Positions 51,267 to 62,000 of a stretch of DNA of 64,000 bases are shown one piece after another. The stretch comes from Bin5 sp965204525. GTDB lineage: Bacteria; Chloroflexota; Anaerolineae; Caldilineales; Caldilineaceae. Location: contig OZ241994.1 in NCBI GenBank assembly GCA_965204525.1, positions 5,146,001-5,210,000 of the forward strand, written 5' to 3'. The notes under the pieces were generated by a model. That model ran no database searches, had not been told where the DNA came from, and worked only from the letters and a program-made list of their open reading frames with translations. A program made the translations under genes and the position numbers. The stretch's first letter is position 1. Every line of letters starts with the position of its first letter.

Positions 51267-52190
51267 ATGAGACGTTTTCTGACGAGGCGCTTGGTCTTAC
51301 TCGTGTTTGTCGTCTGGGGTGTCGTCTCCCTAACCTTTATAGTGACACTCAAAGCTGGTGATCCTGCAGCGTTCATGTATCACATCCGTGAAACGAAGGA
51401 GGAGATAGAGGAGTTGCGTCGCCGCCTGGGACTTGACCGACCGCTGCACGAACAGTACCTCAACTACCTGGTCAAGGCAGTACAGGGAGATTTCGGCAGC
51501 TCTATTCGCCATCGCCAGCCGGCCACAGCTCTAATCTTAGACCGTCTTCCGTACACGCTGCTATTGGGAGGGCTGGCGCTTATAATCTCCTTCTTTCTGG
51601 CGCTGCCCATCGGTGTTCTGGCAGCCGTGAAACGCGGCACCTCCTTAGATGGACTTACAATGCTTTTTGCGTTGGTCGGTCAGGCGATTCCCGTCTTCTG
51701 GTTGGGCATTCTCTTGATCTTGATATTTGGCGTGTGGCTGCGTTGGCTGCCCGTATCAGGTGCTGGCAGCCTGAAGCATCTGGTCCTCCCCGTCGCCACC
51801 TTAGCCGCCTACCCCTTGGCACGGAATGCACGTCTCGTACGGTCATCGGTGCTGGAGGTGTTGGGCAGAGAATATGTGACAACCGCCCGTGCCAAGGGGT
51901 TGAAAGACTGGATCGTTCTCATACGACACGTCCTGCGCAATGCCCTGATGCCGATTATGACGCTGAACGCCCTGGACCTGGGGTCGCTCTTGGGAGGTGC
52001 TGTCATTACTGAAAGCGTGTTCGGTTGGCCCGGCATGGGCCGCTTGACAGTACTGGCGATTCGAGACTGGGACTATCCCGTGGTCCAGGCGGGCGTCGCA
52101 CTCATCGCCATGACGTACGTGCTGGCCAACTTGCTCGTAGATCTCCTTTATCTGGCGTTAGACCCAAGAATCCGTCTCGAGGGGCAATGA
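51267..52190 (+). CDS. Peptide/nickel-type ABC transporter permease (DppB-like)
   Basis: 307 residues, GGAGGCGCC before the ATG. N-terminus MRRFLTRRLVLLVFVV and the loop GLDRPLHEQYLNYL are typical of DppB; EAA loop EYVTTARAKGLKDWIVLIRHVLRN. It ends with the ATGA overlap to the DppC gene. Confidence 0.92.
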   Translation: MRRFLTRRLVLLVFVVWGVVSLTFIVTLKAGDPAAFMYHIRETKEEIEELRRRLGLDRPLHEQYLNYLVKAVQGDFGSSIRHRQPATALILDRLPYTLLLGGLALIISFFLALPIGVLAAVKRGTSLDGLTMLFALVGQAIPVFWLGILLILIFGVWLRWLPVSGAGSLKHLVLPVATLAAYPLARNARLVRSSVLEVLGREYVTTARAKGLKDWIVLIRHVLRNALMPIMTLNALDLGSLLGGAVITESVFGWPGMGRLTVLAIRDWDYPVVQAGVALIAMTYVLANLLVDLLYLALDPRIRLEGQ

Positions 52191-53101
52191 CCTCCACTGC
52201 GGTGTTCACGTCCAAAGATATCGCGTCTAAGCGTCAGCGCGAGTCGCGTCGACTCGCACGTGTCTGGCAAAGTTTGAGCCGCGCCAAGCCAGCGCTAGCC
52301 GCATCGGTTGTACTGGCTATCGCGATCCTGGCATCCATTTCGGCACCGATTCTCTCATCTAAAGATCCTAACGGTGTGGACATCATGGTGCGACTTCAAC
52401 CACCGGCACTGCTGGAAGATGGATCTTGGACCAACCCGCTTGGCACGGATCAGTTAGGTCGCGATGTGCTCACCAGGCTACTCTATGGCGGACGAATTTC
52501 ATTGACGGTTGGTTTTGCTACCGCTTTGCTAGCAGGCATCATCGGCATGGTTCTTGGGTTGCTGTCCGGCTACTACGGTGGCCTGCTGGATGAGGCAATT
52601 ATGCGTGTGGCTGACATTTTTTTGGCCTTCCCATTCCTCATTCTGGCTATGGTGACAATCATGATGGTGGGTTCGGGGCTTGGAACTATGATTCTCGTGC
52701 TTAGCATTTTTGGTTGGGTGGGGTTCGCCCGTGTCATTCGCGCGGAAACTCTGTCTATTCGAGAAAAGGAACTCGTGGAAGCTGCCCGCGCAATTGGTTG
52801 TCGCAATGGCCGCATAATTGCTCGCCACATTCTGCCAAACGTGTTCGCCCCAATGATTGTCATTGCCACCTTTGCTGTGGCCTCAGTCATCGTGGTCGAA
52901 GCCGCACTCAGCTTCCTAGGCCTGGGGATTCCACCTGCCATACCTAGTTGGGGCATGATGCTATCGGATAGCCGCAACGTTCTACGAGATGCCCCATGGA
53001 TAGGCATTCTGCCAGGGATGTGTATCACCCTGGTGGTCTTGTCTCTCAATCTGGTGGGCGACTGGTTGCGAGACTTTCTGGACCCGCGACTGCGTTCCTG
53101 A
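52187..53101 (+). CDS. Peptide/nickel-type ABC transporter permease (DppC-like)
   Basis: About 304 residues from the ATG at 52187, which overlaps the stop of the DppB gene (ATGA). DppC hallmark NPLGTDQLGRDVLTRLLYGGRIS, and EAA loop ELVEAARAIGCRNGRIIARHILPN. Membrane channel of the importer; no ATPase is encoded beside it. Confidence 0.92.
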   Translation: MTSTAVFTSKDIASKRQRESRRLARVWQSLSRAKPALAASVVLAIAILASISAPILSSKDPNGVDIMVRLQPPALLEDGSWTNPLGTDQLGRDVLTRLLYGGRISLTVGFATALLAGIIGMVLGLLSGYYGGLLDEAIMRVADIFLAFPFLILAMVTIMMVGSGLGTMILVLSIFGWVGFARVIRAETLSIREKELVEAARAIGCRNGRIIARHILPNVFAPMIVIATFAVASVIVVEAALSFLGLGIPPAIPSWGMMLSDSRNVLRDAPWIGILPGMCITLVVLSLNLVGDWLRDFLDPRLRS

Positions 53102-53296
53102 CCTGGAGGTCGTGCATTGTCCCGTGTAATTCAGTCCGGAACGACAATTTCAGCCTACCTGAGTTGCTCAGGTCCTTTCGGACCACAGGCCGTGAGGACC
53201 GAGTCTTGACAAGTGGCCGTGGAACGCAGTTCACTCCTCGTCCTCTCAGTAGCCGAATTGAGCCGCAACAGGAAGGATTCCAAACGGGAGTTTTCT

Positions 53297-55003
53297 ATGA
53301 TTCGGCATAGCGCGGAGGCCGTGATTAAACCGTTTGTTGTGGAACACGGTGTCGTTGCTGGTGGAAGCCTTGTGGCCCGAACCGGCGTGGAAATCATGCA
53401 GCAAGGAGGCAATGCCGTAGATGCAGGCGTGGCTGCAGCCTTCGTAGCCCAACTTGCGGAACCTGGCATGTGCGGGGTCGGAGGCAATGGCACCATCCTC
53501 GTTCATCACGCTGATTTCGGCGAAACAACGATCTTCAACGACGGTCCTTTCGCTCCGGCTTCAGCGACGCCGGATATGTTTGAGGTCTTGCCAGGCAGCG
53601 GGAGCTTCTATGGCTGGGCCAATGTGCGCGACGACGCCAATATCATCGGTCATAGATCGGTGGCTGTCCCCGGCACCGTGGCCGGCCTGTGCGCAGCTCT
53701 CGAACGTTATGGGACGCTAAGCCTCAAGCAGGTGTTGGCACCGGCCATCGAACTAGCTGAGAACGGCGTGGATGTGGATCAGCGCATGACGATGCTTATC
53801 GCCAGAGAAATGAAGAACTTTCGCCGATTCCCTCTCCTGGGAGCGCTCCTGCTCGTGGATGGACTGCCTCCGACTCCCGGTACCTTCTGGGAGCCGGGTG
53901 ACAAACTCGTATATCCTGATCTGGCAGAGACCTACCGTGCGATAGCTGAGAACGGCTCGGACGCCTTTTACAAAGGTCCTGTCGCCGACGCAATTGCGGC
54001 TGAAATATCCAGACATGGCGGCAGTCTCACCTATGAAGATCTGGCCAGCTATCGTTCCGAGATCCATACCCTGCAGGATGAGGATTTCCTGACCTACCGC
54101 GGTCTTCGGTATACCCCAGGTAGTTCGCGAGTGATCGTACAAATGCTGAACCTGCTGGAAAACTTCGACTTGGCTAGCATGGAGCCGGGCAACCCGACCT
54201 ATCGCCATCTGATGCTCGAAGCTATGCGCTGGACCTGGGTCAACCACTTTGCCTATGCACTTGAACCTGGCCTGTTGACCAAGGAGCATGCCAAAGAGGT
54301 AGCCGACCGCATCAGTCTGGACCGGGCAACGCACGATGTTCAACCGTTGGATCCCCAACCATATCAGGTCCAGGCGAGCCCTTTCGGCAAGTCCAGTACA
54401 GGCTCGAAGAGGGCAGGCCCTACAATTTTACCGGTCGGGGGAATGAACACCACGACTCTAGCTGCAGCTGACCACAAGGGTAACGTCTTTAACATCCTTA
54501 CCAGCCTGGGGAATGCTTTTGGCTCAAAGGTCGTCGTACCGGGCACGGGAATCGTTCTGAATGACCATATGTGCAGTTTCGACCCGATCCCTGGCCGGCC
54601 CCTTTCCCTTGGACCAACACGACGGCCTGCACGTGGCACGCACTTGCCTCTGTTTTTCCGCGATGGCAAGCCCTGGCTGGCTATGAGCGCTTCCGGCGCC
54701 CGGCGCAGCATGAGTTCCGTGTTTCACGTCTTAGTGCATTCTATCGACTTCGGCATGGAAGTACAGGCGGCAATCGAGACGCCGCGCGTTTGGGCAGAAG
54801 CTCTGTATCAGGAAGCCTTTCTTGATTCGCGTATCCCTAGAATTACACGAATGGCTCTGGCCGATATGGGGCATCGTGTTGTTACGATGGACCCCGCCAC
54901 AAGCGGAGGCTTCGGCCGTCCAACAGCTGTCAGTATTGACGCATCGGGAAGTCTTCGCGGAGGTGCTGACCCCATTTATTCCACAGAGGTAGCGGGTTTC
55001 TGA
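53297..55003 (+). CDS. Gamma-glutamyltransferase-like Ntn hydrolase
   Basis: About 568 residues from the ATG at 53297, with GGGAG before it. Cleaving, self-activating enzymes of this family use a Thr nucleophile; here it is T385 in MNTTTLAAADHKGNV. N-half motifs (GGNAVDAGVAAAF, VGGNGTILV, VAVPGTVAGL) match. Two changes stand out: the Arg that binds the gamma-glutamyl carboxylate (RExAP in the E. coli enzyme) appears as Gly in NDGPFAP, and the Gly-Gly oxyanion region reads ASGARRS. No signal peptide. Activity on an N-acyl or peptide substrate other than glutathione is inferred; it follows the peptide importer. Confidence 0.9.
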   Translation: MIRHSAEAVIKPFVVEHGVVAGGSLVARTGVEIMQQGGNAVDAGVAAAFVAQLAEPGMCGVGGNGTILVHHADFGETTIFNDGPFAPASATPDMFEVLPGSGSFYGWANVRDDANIIGHRSVAVPGTVAGLCAALERYGTLSLKQVLAPAIELAENGVDVDQRMTMLIAREMKNFRRFPLLGALLLVDGLPPTPGTFWEPGDKLVYPDLAETYRAIAENGSDAFYKGPVADAIAAEISRHGGSLTYEDLASYRSEIHTLQDEDFLTYRGLRYTPGSSRVIVQMLNLLENFDLASMEPGNPTYRHLMLEAMRWTWVNHFAYALEPGLLTKEHAKEVADRISLDRATHDVQPLDPQPYQVQASPFGKSSTGSKRAGPTILPVGGMNTTTLAAADHKGNVFNILTSLGNAFGSKVVVPGTGIVLNDHMCSFDPIPGRPLSLGPTRRPARGTHLPLFFRDGKPWLAMSASGARRSMSSVFHVLVHSIDFGMEVQAAIETPRVWAEALYQEAFLDSRIPRITRMALADMGHRVVTMDPATSGGFGRPTAVSIDASGSLRGGADPIYSTEVAGF

Positions 55004-55423
55004 CTTGACCAAACTTAGCACGATCGTGCCTGTCTTCTAATTCGGGCCAATGTCAATCTGGTTGCAACCACCTCACCGCTATCCGTCCCCCGCAGACCTT
55101 ATGTGGCATGAATTTGATGCTCCTTTCCGAGTGGAATCCAATATTGCTCGCCAAAGTATTGCCAGTGGAGCGCACCAAACTGGGAATGGGCCCCGGCCCC
55201 TGAAGCGGACCGGACATGGGAACTTTTTCTTTACCCCGCGATTCGTCCATAGGGTGCCCTCTGGGGCCAAGAAGGGCCCCCGCCTCGCCCGCAGTGTGTA
55301 AGTTTGACTGCAATCGAGCCGATGACTCGCTCACCATTCCGAACTGCTCCTTCAACACCGGGTGCAATCCAAAGGGGGTGGATTCCCACTACTTCTGAGC
55401 ATCTGCACTGTATACCTGGACCT

Positions 55424-55449
55424 GCAGGTCTGGTCACACCCAGACCTGC
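55424..55449. terminator. Hairpin, possible terminator
   Basis: Ten-base perfect stem with a six-base loop, about 400 bases after the GGT-like gene end and 60 bases before the next promoter. No T-run follows. Confidence 0.35.
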
Positions 55450-55510
55450 CCCAAACCTGGACTGAACCCCTTCAGCGCTTCAGCGCCCAGCGCTGCCAGC
55501 GCTAGACCGT

Positions 55511-55540
55511 TTGTCGTCACCCTCTCGCAAATGGTATAAT
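55511..55540 (+). promoter_or_regulatory. Promoter of the coiled-coil/SelB operon (extended -10)
   Basis: TTGTCG (55511-55516), 18-base spacer ending in TGG, and a perfect TATAAT (55535-55540), that is, an extended -10. Leader about 155 bases to the ATG at 55701. Confidence 0.65.
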
Positions 55541-55700
55541 TTGCTCTTCATAGAGTCTTCCACTGCCGGCCGGCTATCGCGTCTGATCCCTATCTGGCAT
55601 CAGGTCGGAAGAAGCGATCGGCAAGGTAGATTTGGTTCGCCTGTCAAGCAAGCCGATTTGAGCGCGCCTATTTCAATCAAGTGCACAGAAAGAAAGAAAA

Positions 55701-57008
55701 ATGGACAATGCCCAACTAGCCCAAATGGTGACCTGGCTCGACGAGGAGCACCGGCGCGACCGCGCTGAGATCTCCCGATTGCAACAGCAGCTGGAAAGCC
55801 AGAGCGGAGATCTCGTCGAACAAGCGCGTCGGATCCAGGAGCTTGAAGGACGACTGGCATCTACGATCGCGCAATTGGGCCGATTCAATCAACTTGAACA
55901 GCAGATTGAGAACTTCAAGCAGGAACTTGGCCTGGTGATCGACCGCAGCGATGAGGGGCAGGCACAGACGGCCCGTGAACACGAGCGCGCCAGGCTGGCA
56001 GACAGGGAAGCGCTGACGAGAGAGATCAGTGAGGTGCGCCGTGAACTGCCTCGCATCGGCCGCATCGAAGAGGCGGTCGAGCTGCGCAAGGGCGAGGAAG
56101 AGCGCATGGTCGATATGATCATGGAGAGCCGGAATCAGGTGAATCTGCTTGTCAAGGACCTTGAAGAACGTACGCGCCAGATTCCATTTCTCGCCGACCA
56201 GCGCACAGGTGACGCAAAGCGTATCGCCCAGTTGCAGCAGGAGACTGTCGAGCTGTTCAAGCGAACCGAAGCTTTCACGGGACGCTTCTCAATTCTTGAG
56301 GACGCCGACCGCCGTATGAGCGTCGAGATTGAGCGCTGGCGGCCGGTCTTTGGCGAAATCCGGGAGGAGCAGCAGCAGTTCATGGAACGGCTGCGCGTCG
56401 AGGTCGTCGAGCGTCTGCAGGTTCTCACCCGCTGGCAGGAGATTATTGACGACCAGCAGTCGGTCGTTAACAAGAATGAGGAACGTTTGCAGTCCTTCTC
56501 CCAGACCGTCGAAACTGCCCGCCGTGCCGCCAATACCATCCCCGAGTTTCAGGAAAACATTCGTCGCGATCAGACCCAGGTGCAGGAACTTCAACGGCTG
56601 GCCGAAGAACGCATGCGGCGGGAGATGGAGGAGTTTCAGGAGGAGTACGAGAAAAGAAGCCGCCGCGACGGTCTTCGACAGGAGCATCTGTGGAGGGAGC
56701 AGGAGAAGAACAACAAGGAGCTACTCGATCATCTCCCTCCAATTCTGCACGACCTGCGCGTGCATGAAGAGATGCTGCGCCTCCTCTGGAAACTGCAGGA
56801 GCAATACGGCGGCCGCTACATCAGTGCGGCTCAGCTCTGGCTCGACGGTCTGCAGACGGCCCTTGAAGAAAGGGACGAAACCATGAAAGACCTGGAAGAG
56901 GAGTGGCAGAAGCAGCGCCGTACCGCCGAACTGTATGCCCGCCAGAACAACAACACGCCCCGTACGGCCGGAGTGGTCTCCGGTGAGCAGTCACAAAACC
57001 GCACCTGA
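55701..57008 (+). CDS. Long coiled-coil protein of unknown function, coupled to selB
   Basis: 435 residues, almost wholly alpha-helical and charged, with long heptad stretches at about 10-110, 120-235 and 250-345 (for example EISRLQQQLESQSGDLVEQ). No membrane segment, signal or enzymatic motif is seen. The stop TGA and the SelB start share a base (TGATG), so translation of the two genes is coupled. That tight link suggests a function with SelB or with ribosomes, but nothing in the sequence names it. Confidence 0.8.
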   Translation: MDNAQLAQMVTWLDEEHRRDRAEISRLQQQLESQSGDLVEQARRIQELEGRLASTIAQLGRFNQLEQQIENFKQELGLVIDRSDEGQAQTAREHERARLADREALTREISEVRRELPRIGRIEEAVELRKGEEERMVDMIMESRNQVNLLVKDLEERTRQIPFLADQRTGDAKRIAQLQQETVELFKRTEAFTGRFSILEDADRRMSVEIERWRPVFGEIREEQQQFMERLRVEVVERLQVLTRWQEIIDDQQSVVNKNEERLQSFSQTVETARRAANTIPEFQENIRRDQTQVQELQRLAEERMRREMEEFQEEYEKRSRRDGLRQEHLWREQEKNNKELLDHLPPILHDLRVHEEMLRLLWKLQEQYGGRYISAAQLWLDGLQTALEERDETMKDLEEEWQKQRRTAELYARQNNNTPRTAGVVSGEQSQNRT

Positions 57009-58936
57009 TGCGGGTCGTCGCCACTGCAGGGCACGTGGACCACGGCAAGTCGACACTGGTCCAGGCGCTGACGGGAAGTAACCCCGACCGGCTTGAAGAA
57101 GAAAAACGTCGCGGGCTCACCATCGTCCTCGGCTTCGCCTGGATGGACCTGGCAATGCCCGACGGTTCTGTAGAGCCTGTCAGCATTGTAGACGTACCCG
57201 GCCATATCGACTTCATCAAGAATATGCTTGCCGGCGTCGGCAGCGTCGACGCCGCAATCCTCGTCATCGCTGCAGACGAGGGGGTCATGCCCCAGACCCG
57301 TGAACACCTCGCCATACTGGACCTGCTCGCTCTCCCCGATGGCCTGGTTGCTCTCACAAAGACAGATCTGATCGACGACCCCGAGTGGCTGGAACTGATC
57401 GAGCTTGACATTCAGGAGATTCTTGCCGGCACTCGATTGGAGGCCGCGCCAATCGTGCGCGTGAGCGCACAGACCGGCGAAGGCCTGGAGCACCTGCGAT
57501 CGTCCCTGGCAAGCGCTCTGACGGCGCTACCCCCCCGCCGCGATCGAGGCCGACCGCGTTTGCCCATCGATCGAATTTTCAGCCTGCCCGGCTTCGGCAC
57601 AATCGTTACCGGCACGCTGAGCGACGGACATCTTGCTGTGGGGGAACCGGTAGATATTCTTCCCGACGGGCCTTCGGGCCGCGTGCGGGCTCTGCAGACG
57701 CACAAGCAGGAAATCGAACGCGCGCTGCCCGGCAGCCGGGTCGCCGTAAACCTCAGTGGCATCGCTACCGACGAAATCCGCCGCGGACAGGTAGCCGTCA
57801 CCCCGGGAACGCTGCGGGCGACGCGACTGCTCGACGTCTCCTTTCGTCTACTGCCCGACGCGCCCAAGCCGCTGCGTCACAACACGGCCGTAGACCTGTT
57901 CAGCGGAGCGTCGGAGACGCCCGCCCACTTACGCCTCCTTGCTGCTGGGGAGCTGCCTCCCGGCGGCGAGGGATGGCTGCAGCTGCGCCTCGATCGCCCG
58001 ATTCTTGTCGCTGCCGGGGACCGGTTCATTCTGCGCCAGCCATCTCCCAGCCTCACTCTGGGCGGCGGCGAAGTGCTCGACCCACACCCGCGCCGGCGCT
58101 ATCGACGTAGCGACGCCACAGTTATCACCAGGCTGGAAACGCTGGCGCAAGGGAGCCCCAATGAAGTCGTGCTTCAGAGCCTGGAACGGGAACCGTTGCT
58201 TGCTGAGCGGGAACTGATCGCCGCTTCCGGACTCGACAGTGAGATTGCCGGTACGGCAGTTCGACAGCTTCTCGAAGACGGGCTGATGCGTGGATTGGAC
58301 GACCAGCGACTCCTGATCAGCGAATCGGCATACCAGCAGGTCGTCGCCGACATGCAGTCGCTCCTTGCCGAGTTCCACCACCGCAGTTCTTTGCGGCAGG
58401 GCATGCCCCGCAGTGAAGTGCGCAGTCGGCTGCGGGTGGTCGGCGCTGGAGGCGTGCGCAAAGAGTTGTCCCAACGAGCTTTCAATGACCTGGCCTCGCA
58501 GGCGAATGAGGACGGGCTGGTTGCAAGCGAAGAAAACACAGTTCGCCTTTTTGCCCACAGCGTCCGTTATTCAGACGAACAGCAGCGGGCCGTTGACCGA
58601 ACGCTTCAGTCCTATGCCGACGCGCCATTCAGTCCCCCCAATGCAATCGAAACCCACAGTCTTTTGAACGGCGATGAAGATCTGTTGGAATCGTTGGTCG
58701 AACGGGCGATTATCGTTCGGCTTCCCGGCTCCGTCTATTTTCGGCAGGAGGATTTCGACGCCGCTACACAGAAAATTGTTGAACTGGCCCAAACCAAAGG
58801 GGCGATAACGCTGGCTGACGTGCGCGATCTGCTTGACACGAGTCGCAAATACGCGCAGGCGCTACTGGAAGAACTGGACGCCCGCCGCGTCACACGCCGT
58901 GTGGGGGACGAGAGATTGTTAAGAGGCGTTGAATGA
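57008..58936 (+). CDS. selB: Selenocysteine-specific elongation factor SelB
   Basis: 642 residues. GTP-binding G1 GHVDHGKST, G3 DVPGH and G4 TKTD, a TGEGLEHL G5 region, then elongation-factor domains II and III (FSLPGFGTIVTGTLSDG is distinctive for SelB) and a C-terminal half (about 375-640) of winged helices that read the SECIS hairpin in the message. It delivers Sec-tRNA to UGA codons. Presence implies that the organism makes selenoproteins; selA, selC and selD are not in the window. It is coupled to the coiled-coil gene. Confidence 0.93.
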   Translation: MRVVATAGHVDHGKSTLVQALTGSNPDRLEEEKRRGLTIVLGFAWMDLAMPDGSVEPVSIVDVPGHIDFIKNMLAGVGSVDAAILVIAADEGVMPQTREHLAILDLLALPDGLVALTKTDLIDDPEWLELIELDIQEILAGTRLEAAPIVRVSAQTGEGLEHLRSSLASALTALPPRRDRGRPRLPIDRIFSLPGFGTIVTGTLSDGHLAVGEPVDILPDGPSGRVRALQTHKQEIERALPGSRVAVNLSGIATDEIRRGQVAVTPGTLRATRLLDVSFRLLPDAPKPLRHNTAVDLFSGASETPAHLRLLAAGELPPGGEGWLQLRLDRPILVAAGDRFILRQPSPSLTLGGGEVLDPHPRRRYRRSDATVITRLETLAQGSPNEVVLQSLEREPLLAERELIAASGLDSEIAGTAVRQLLEDGLMRGLDDQRLLISESAYQQVVADMQSLLAEFHHRSSLRQGMPRSEVRSRLRVVGAGGVRKELSQRAFNDLASQANEDGLVASEENTVRLFAHSVRYSDEQQRAVDRTLQSYADAPFSPPNAIETHSLLNGDEDLLESLVERAIIVRLPGSVYFRQEDFDAATQKIVELAQTKGAITLADVRDLLDTSRKYAQALLEELDARRVTRRVGDERLLRGVE

Positions 58937-59003
58937 TGAGCGGAATCGAATGAAGAAGTGATCTCCTCACAAGGAGCCGTTGCGCCTGTTCTCTGACAGG
59001 ACC

Positions 59004-62000
59004 CTAGAACAGTCGCATTTGCTGGTCTTCGGCTCTCTTGCGGGACCGACGCGGTTCGGCCTGCCGCACCTCCTGCAGGGCCGTCTCAATATCGGTGACA
59101 AAGCCGGAGAGCCGGTTTTCCATTGATTGCCCGAACAGAAAGCGACGGCCGGCATGTGTCAGGATCAACCGCCGTTGTGCACGTGTCATACCCACGTAGA
59201 AAAGCCGCCGCTCCTCATCCAAGTCAACGTCCCGGTTGGCTGGCGTATAGGGTAGAAGCCCCTCCTCACAGCCTGCAATGAACACGACAGGGAACTCCAA
59301 TCCCTTCGCAGCGTGGAGACTCATCAGCGTCACCCGGTCGGCCCGACTGTCGTACTGGTCCGCTTCACTCTGCAATGACATCGTCGTCAGGAAGTCCTGC
59401 AGCCGGTTTCGAAACGGCGCTGCGCGTCGCTGCAGTCGATCGATTCGCTCTTCTTCGGCGTCGCTGAAGTCGGTACCGCGCAATCCAGCCCAGCCCGCCG
59501 CCGCGAATTGAAGCTGCGAAGATAAGGGCGCGGAGGCATCGCTGGCCAGCTTCTCCACAAGTTCAACCGTTTGTGCCAATCGTTCTCGCTGAGGTTGCCG
59601 CAAGGTACCTGTTCTCGCCGCCGCCGCGATTGCTTTGGGCCAGGCCTTCGGGGTGCTGCGCCCCTCAGACTCTTTGATCTGCTTCTCCGCCAGATCTGCC
59701 ACTTCGCCATCGGTTAGCGCCCTCTTTCCTTCCGTAAGGATGCGCTGCCATTGGAGTGGGCTGTCCGGAGCCAGTGTCAGCCACAAGAGCGCCACAATCT
59801 CCTGCACCGGCCTCTGTTCTGCCAGGGCGGACCCCCCGATCGTCGAGTAGGGGATGCCCGAGCGGTCGAAGGCTTCCTCCATCAGCCTGGCCTGGGCATT
59901 GAGGCGGTAGAGGACCGCGAAATCGCCGAATGCAAAGTCCTCAGGCAGACCGTTGTCGTCAACTCGTCCTGAATCCAATGAGAAGTAGCTGACCCCACCC
60001 ACCATCTGTTCCACCTGGTGGACGACATACTCTGCTTCGGCCTTATCGGTGGGAGCGCGGTAGACGTCCAATTTTACCTGCTCGGCAAAGTCGGCGATCA
60101 GTGCAGTCGCCTGATGATCGGGATTGCGGGAGATGACCTGCATTGCGGCGTCCAGAATCGTCTGCGCCGACCGGTAATTTTTCTCCAGGTGGAGGCGCTT
60201 ACCACCGGGAAAGTCATCCTCAAAGGAGAGAAAGTAGCGGCGATCGGCGCCCCTGAAACCATAAATTGCCTGGTCGGGATCTCCGATCACGCAGAGATTG
60301 GCGCCCCCCGCCACCAGTAATGTCAACAGCCTGTGCTGCGCCGCGTTCACATCCTGGTATTCATCCACAGAGATCCAGCGAAAGCGCGCCTGCACCGCGC
60401 CTAAGACCGCTGAGTCCGTCTCCAGCAGTTGGGCGGCCCGCAAAATCAGATCGTCAAAATCGAGCGCGTTGGCCTCTTTAAGGGCGGCTTGATAGCGAGT
60501 CCAGGTTTCGCTGTCGCTTTCCTCAGTTTTTCCCTGTGTGGTCGCTGCTTTTAAGCCATTCTTGCGAGCCGATATCTCTTCCAGCGCCGCCCGCAACTCC
60601 CTTGCTCCCAATTCCGGGCAGGCCCGCCTCAGTAATGTCTGCCGATCCGGATCTGCGAGAATGGCGAAATCCTGAGAAATCCCGATTGCATTACCGAACT
60701 CCCTGAGAAGGCTGGCGCCCAACTGATGAAACGTCCCGACAGTGATTGTCGATGACCTTTCCGTGCCCAGCAGTTCGGTCAGCCGCTCGCGCATTTCTTC
60801 GGCCGCCCTGTTTGTGAACGTGACCGCCAGGATCGAAGACGGCGCCGCCCCCTTCCCCTCGATCAGACGTGCAATGCGCACGGTCAGTGTGCGAGTCTTG
60901 CCGGTGCCCGGGCCGGCAACGATTGCCAGTGGCGTACTGGTATGTGCGGCAGCGGCCTGCTGCTGCGAATTGAGCTGATTGAACCAATCGGACTCAGTTT
61001 GGCGGCCTGCTCCCTGGTGGCTCTGTGGATCGGAAGAGGCGTGCTCGTTGGCCGCCAAATCGAAGGGCAAACTATACTGAACCTCCTCTTCCGCCAAGGC
61101 GTTCTCTTCAGGCGGCGCCGCCACTTTTGACGGCAGACTCTCACCTTTTTCCCTGAGAAGCTCCCGCCCTACCGATGTCGCGCCACTTTTCGCTTTCGCC
61201 GCCGCAGGCTCGCCCGCGAATATCCCAAGCTGAAAAGAAGAAAGCTTGTCTGCCTCCCCGTCAAACATGCGGATAACGCCGTATTCGCCGTCGAACCCGC
61301 TCTTCGCAACCACCTCGCCTGCCCGCATTCGCCGGATTCCCTCAGCCAGAACCGGGCCGCCTGCCGCAGAGATATCCTCAAGCGGGACTGCCTGCAGGAT
61401 CGCCAGCTCTGGCCCCAACCGTCCCAGCAGCCGCAGATACTCGGTCTGCACGCGTTTGGCGTTAGGGCCAACGTCCAGGACCTCGCCCAGCGCCTCGGGC
61501 AGCGGAATGAGACTGGTGAAAGGCGCCGCCGAAGACGGACGTGTGCCGGGGACGCGATCGGCCAACTCCTCGACCCTGTGATAAACACCGACAGTCACCG
61601 GCTTGCCGCACTGCGAACAAAGTCCCCTGTTGGCGACCGTTGTAACCGGCTCCCAGCAGACCCCGCATTTGCGATGACCGTCCAGATGATATTTGCCCTC
61701 CTCCGGGAAGAACTCGATAGTGCCCAGGAACTCCGTGGGGTCACCGCTCTTCAGAGCATTGAACAGCGCGTCATAGCTCAACTCGGTATCAAAGAGGGTG
61801 GCTTCTCGCGCCAGCTTTGGCGGTGAGTGGGCGTCTGAATTGGAGACGAGGGTGTAGTCATCCAGCCACGAGACGCGCCAGTTCATCGGCGGATCGGATG
61901 AGAGACCTGTTTCGACCGCGAAGATGTGTGGGGTCAGATCGGCGAAGCATTCCTCCAGCGAGTCGAAACCGGACTTTGAACCGAGGATCGAGAACCAGGG

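Larger units (their letters stand above)
55004..55700. other. Intergenic region ahead of the coiled-coil/SelB operon
   Basis: About 700 bases. Contains a hairpin at 55424-55449 (10-bp perfect stem GCAGGTCTGG/CCAGACCTGC, loop TCACAC), short CAGCGCT repeats near 55472-55502, and a promoter at 55511-55540. No convincing ORF; two overlapping frames of 60-100 codons on either strand are judged spurious. Confidence 0.5.
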
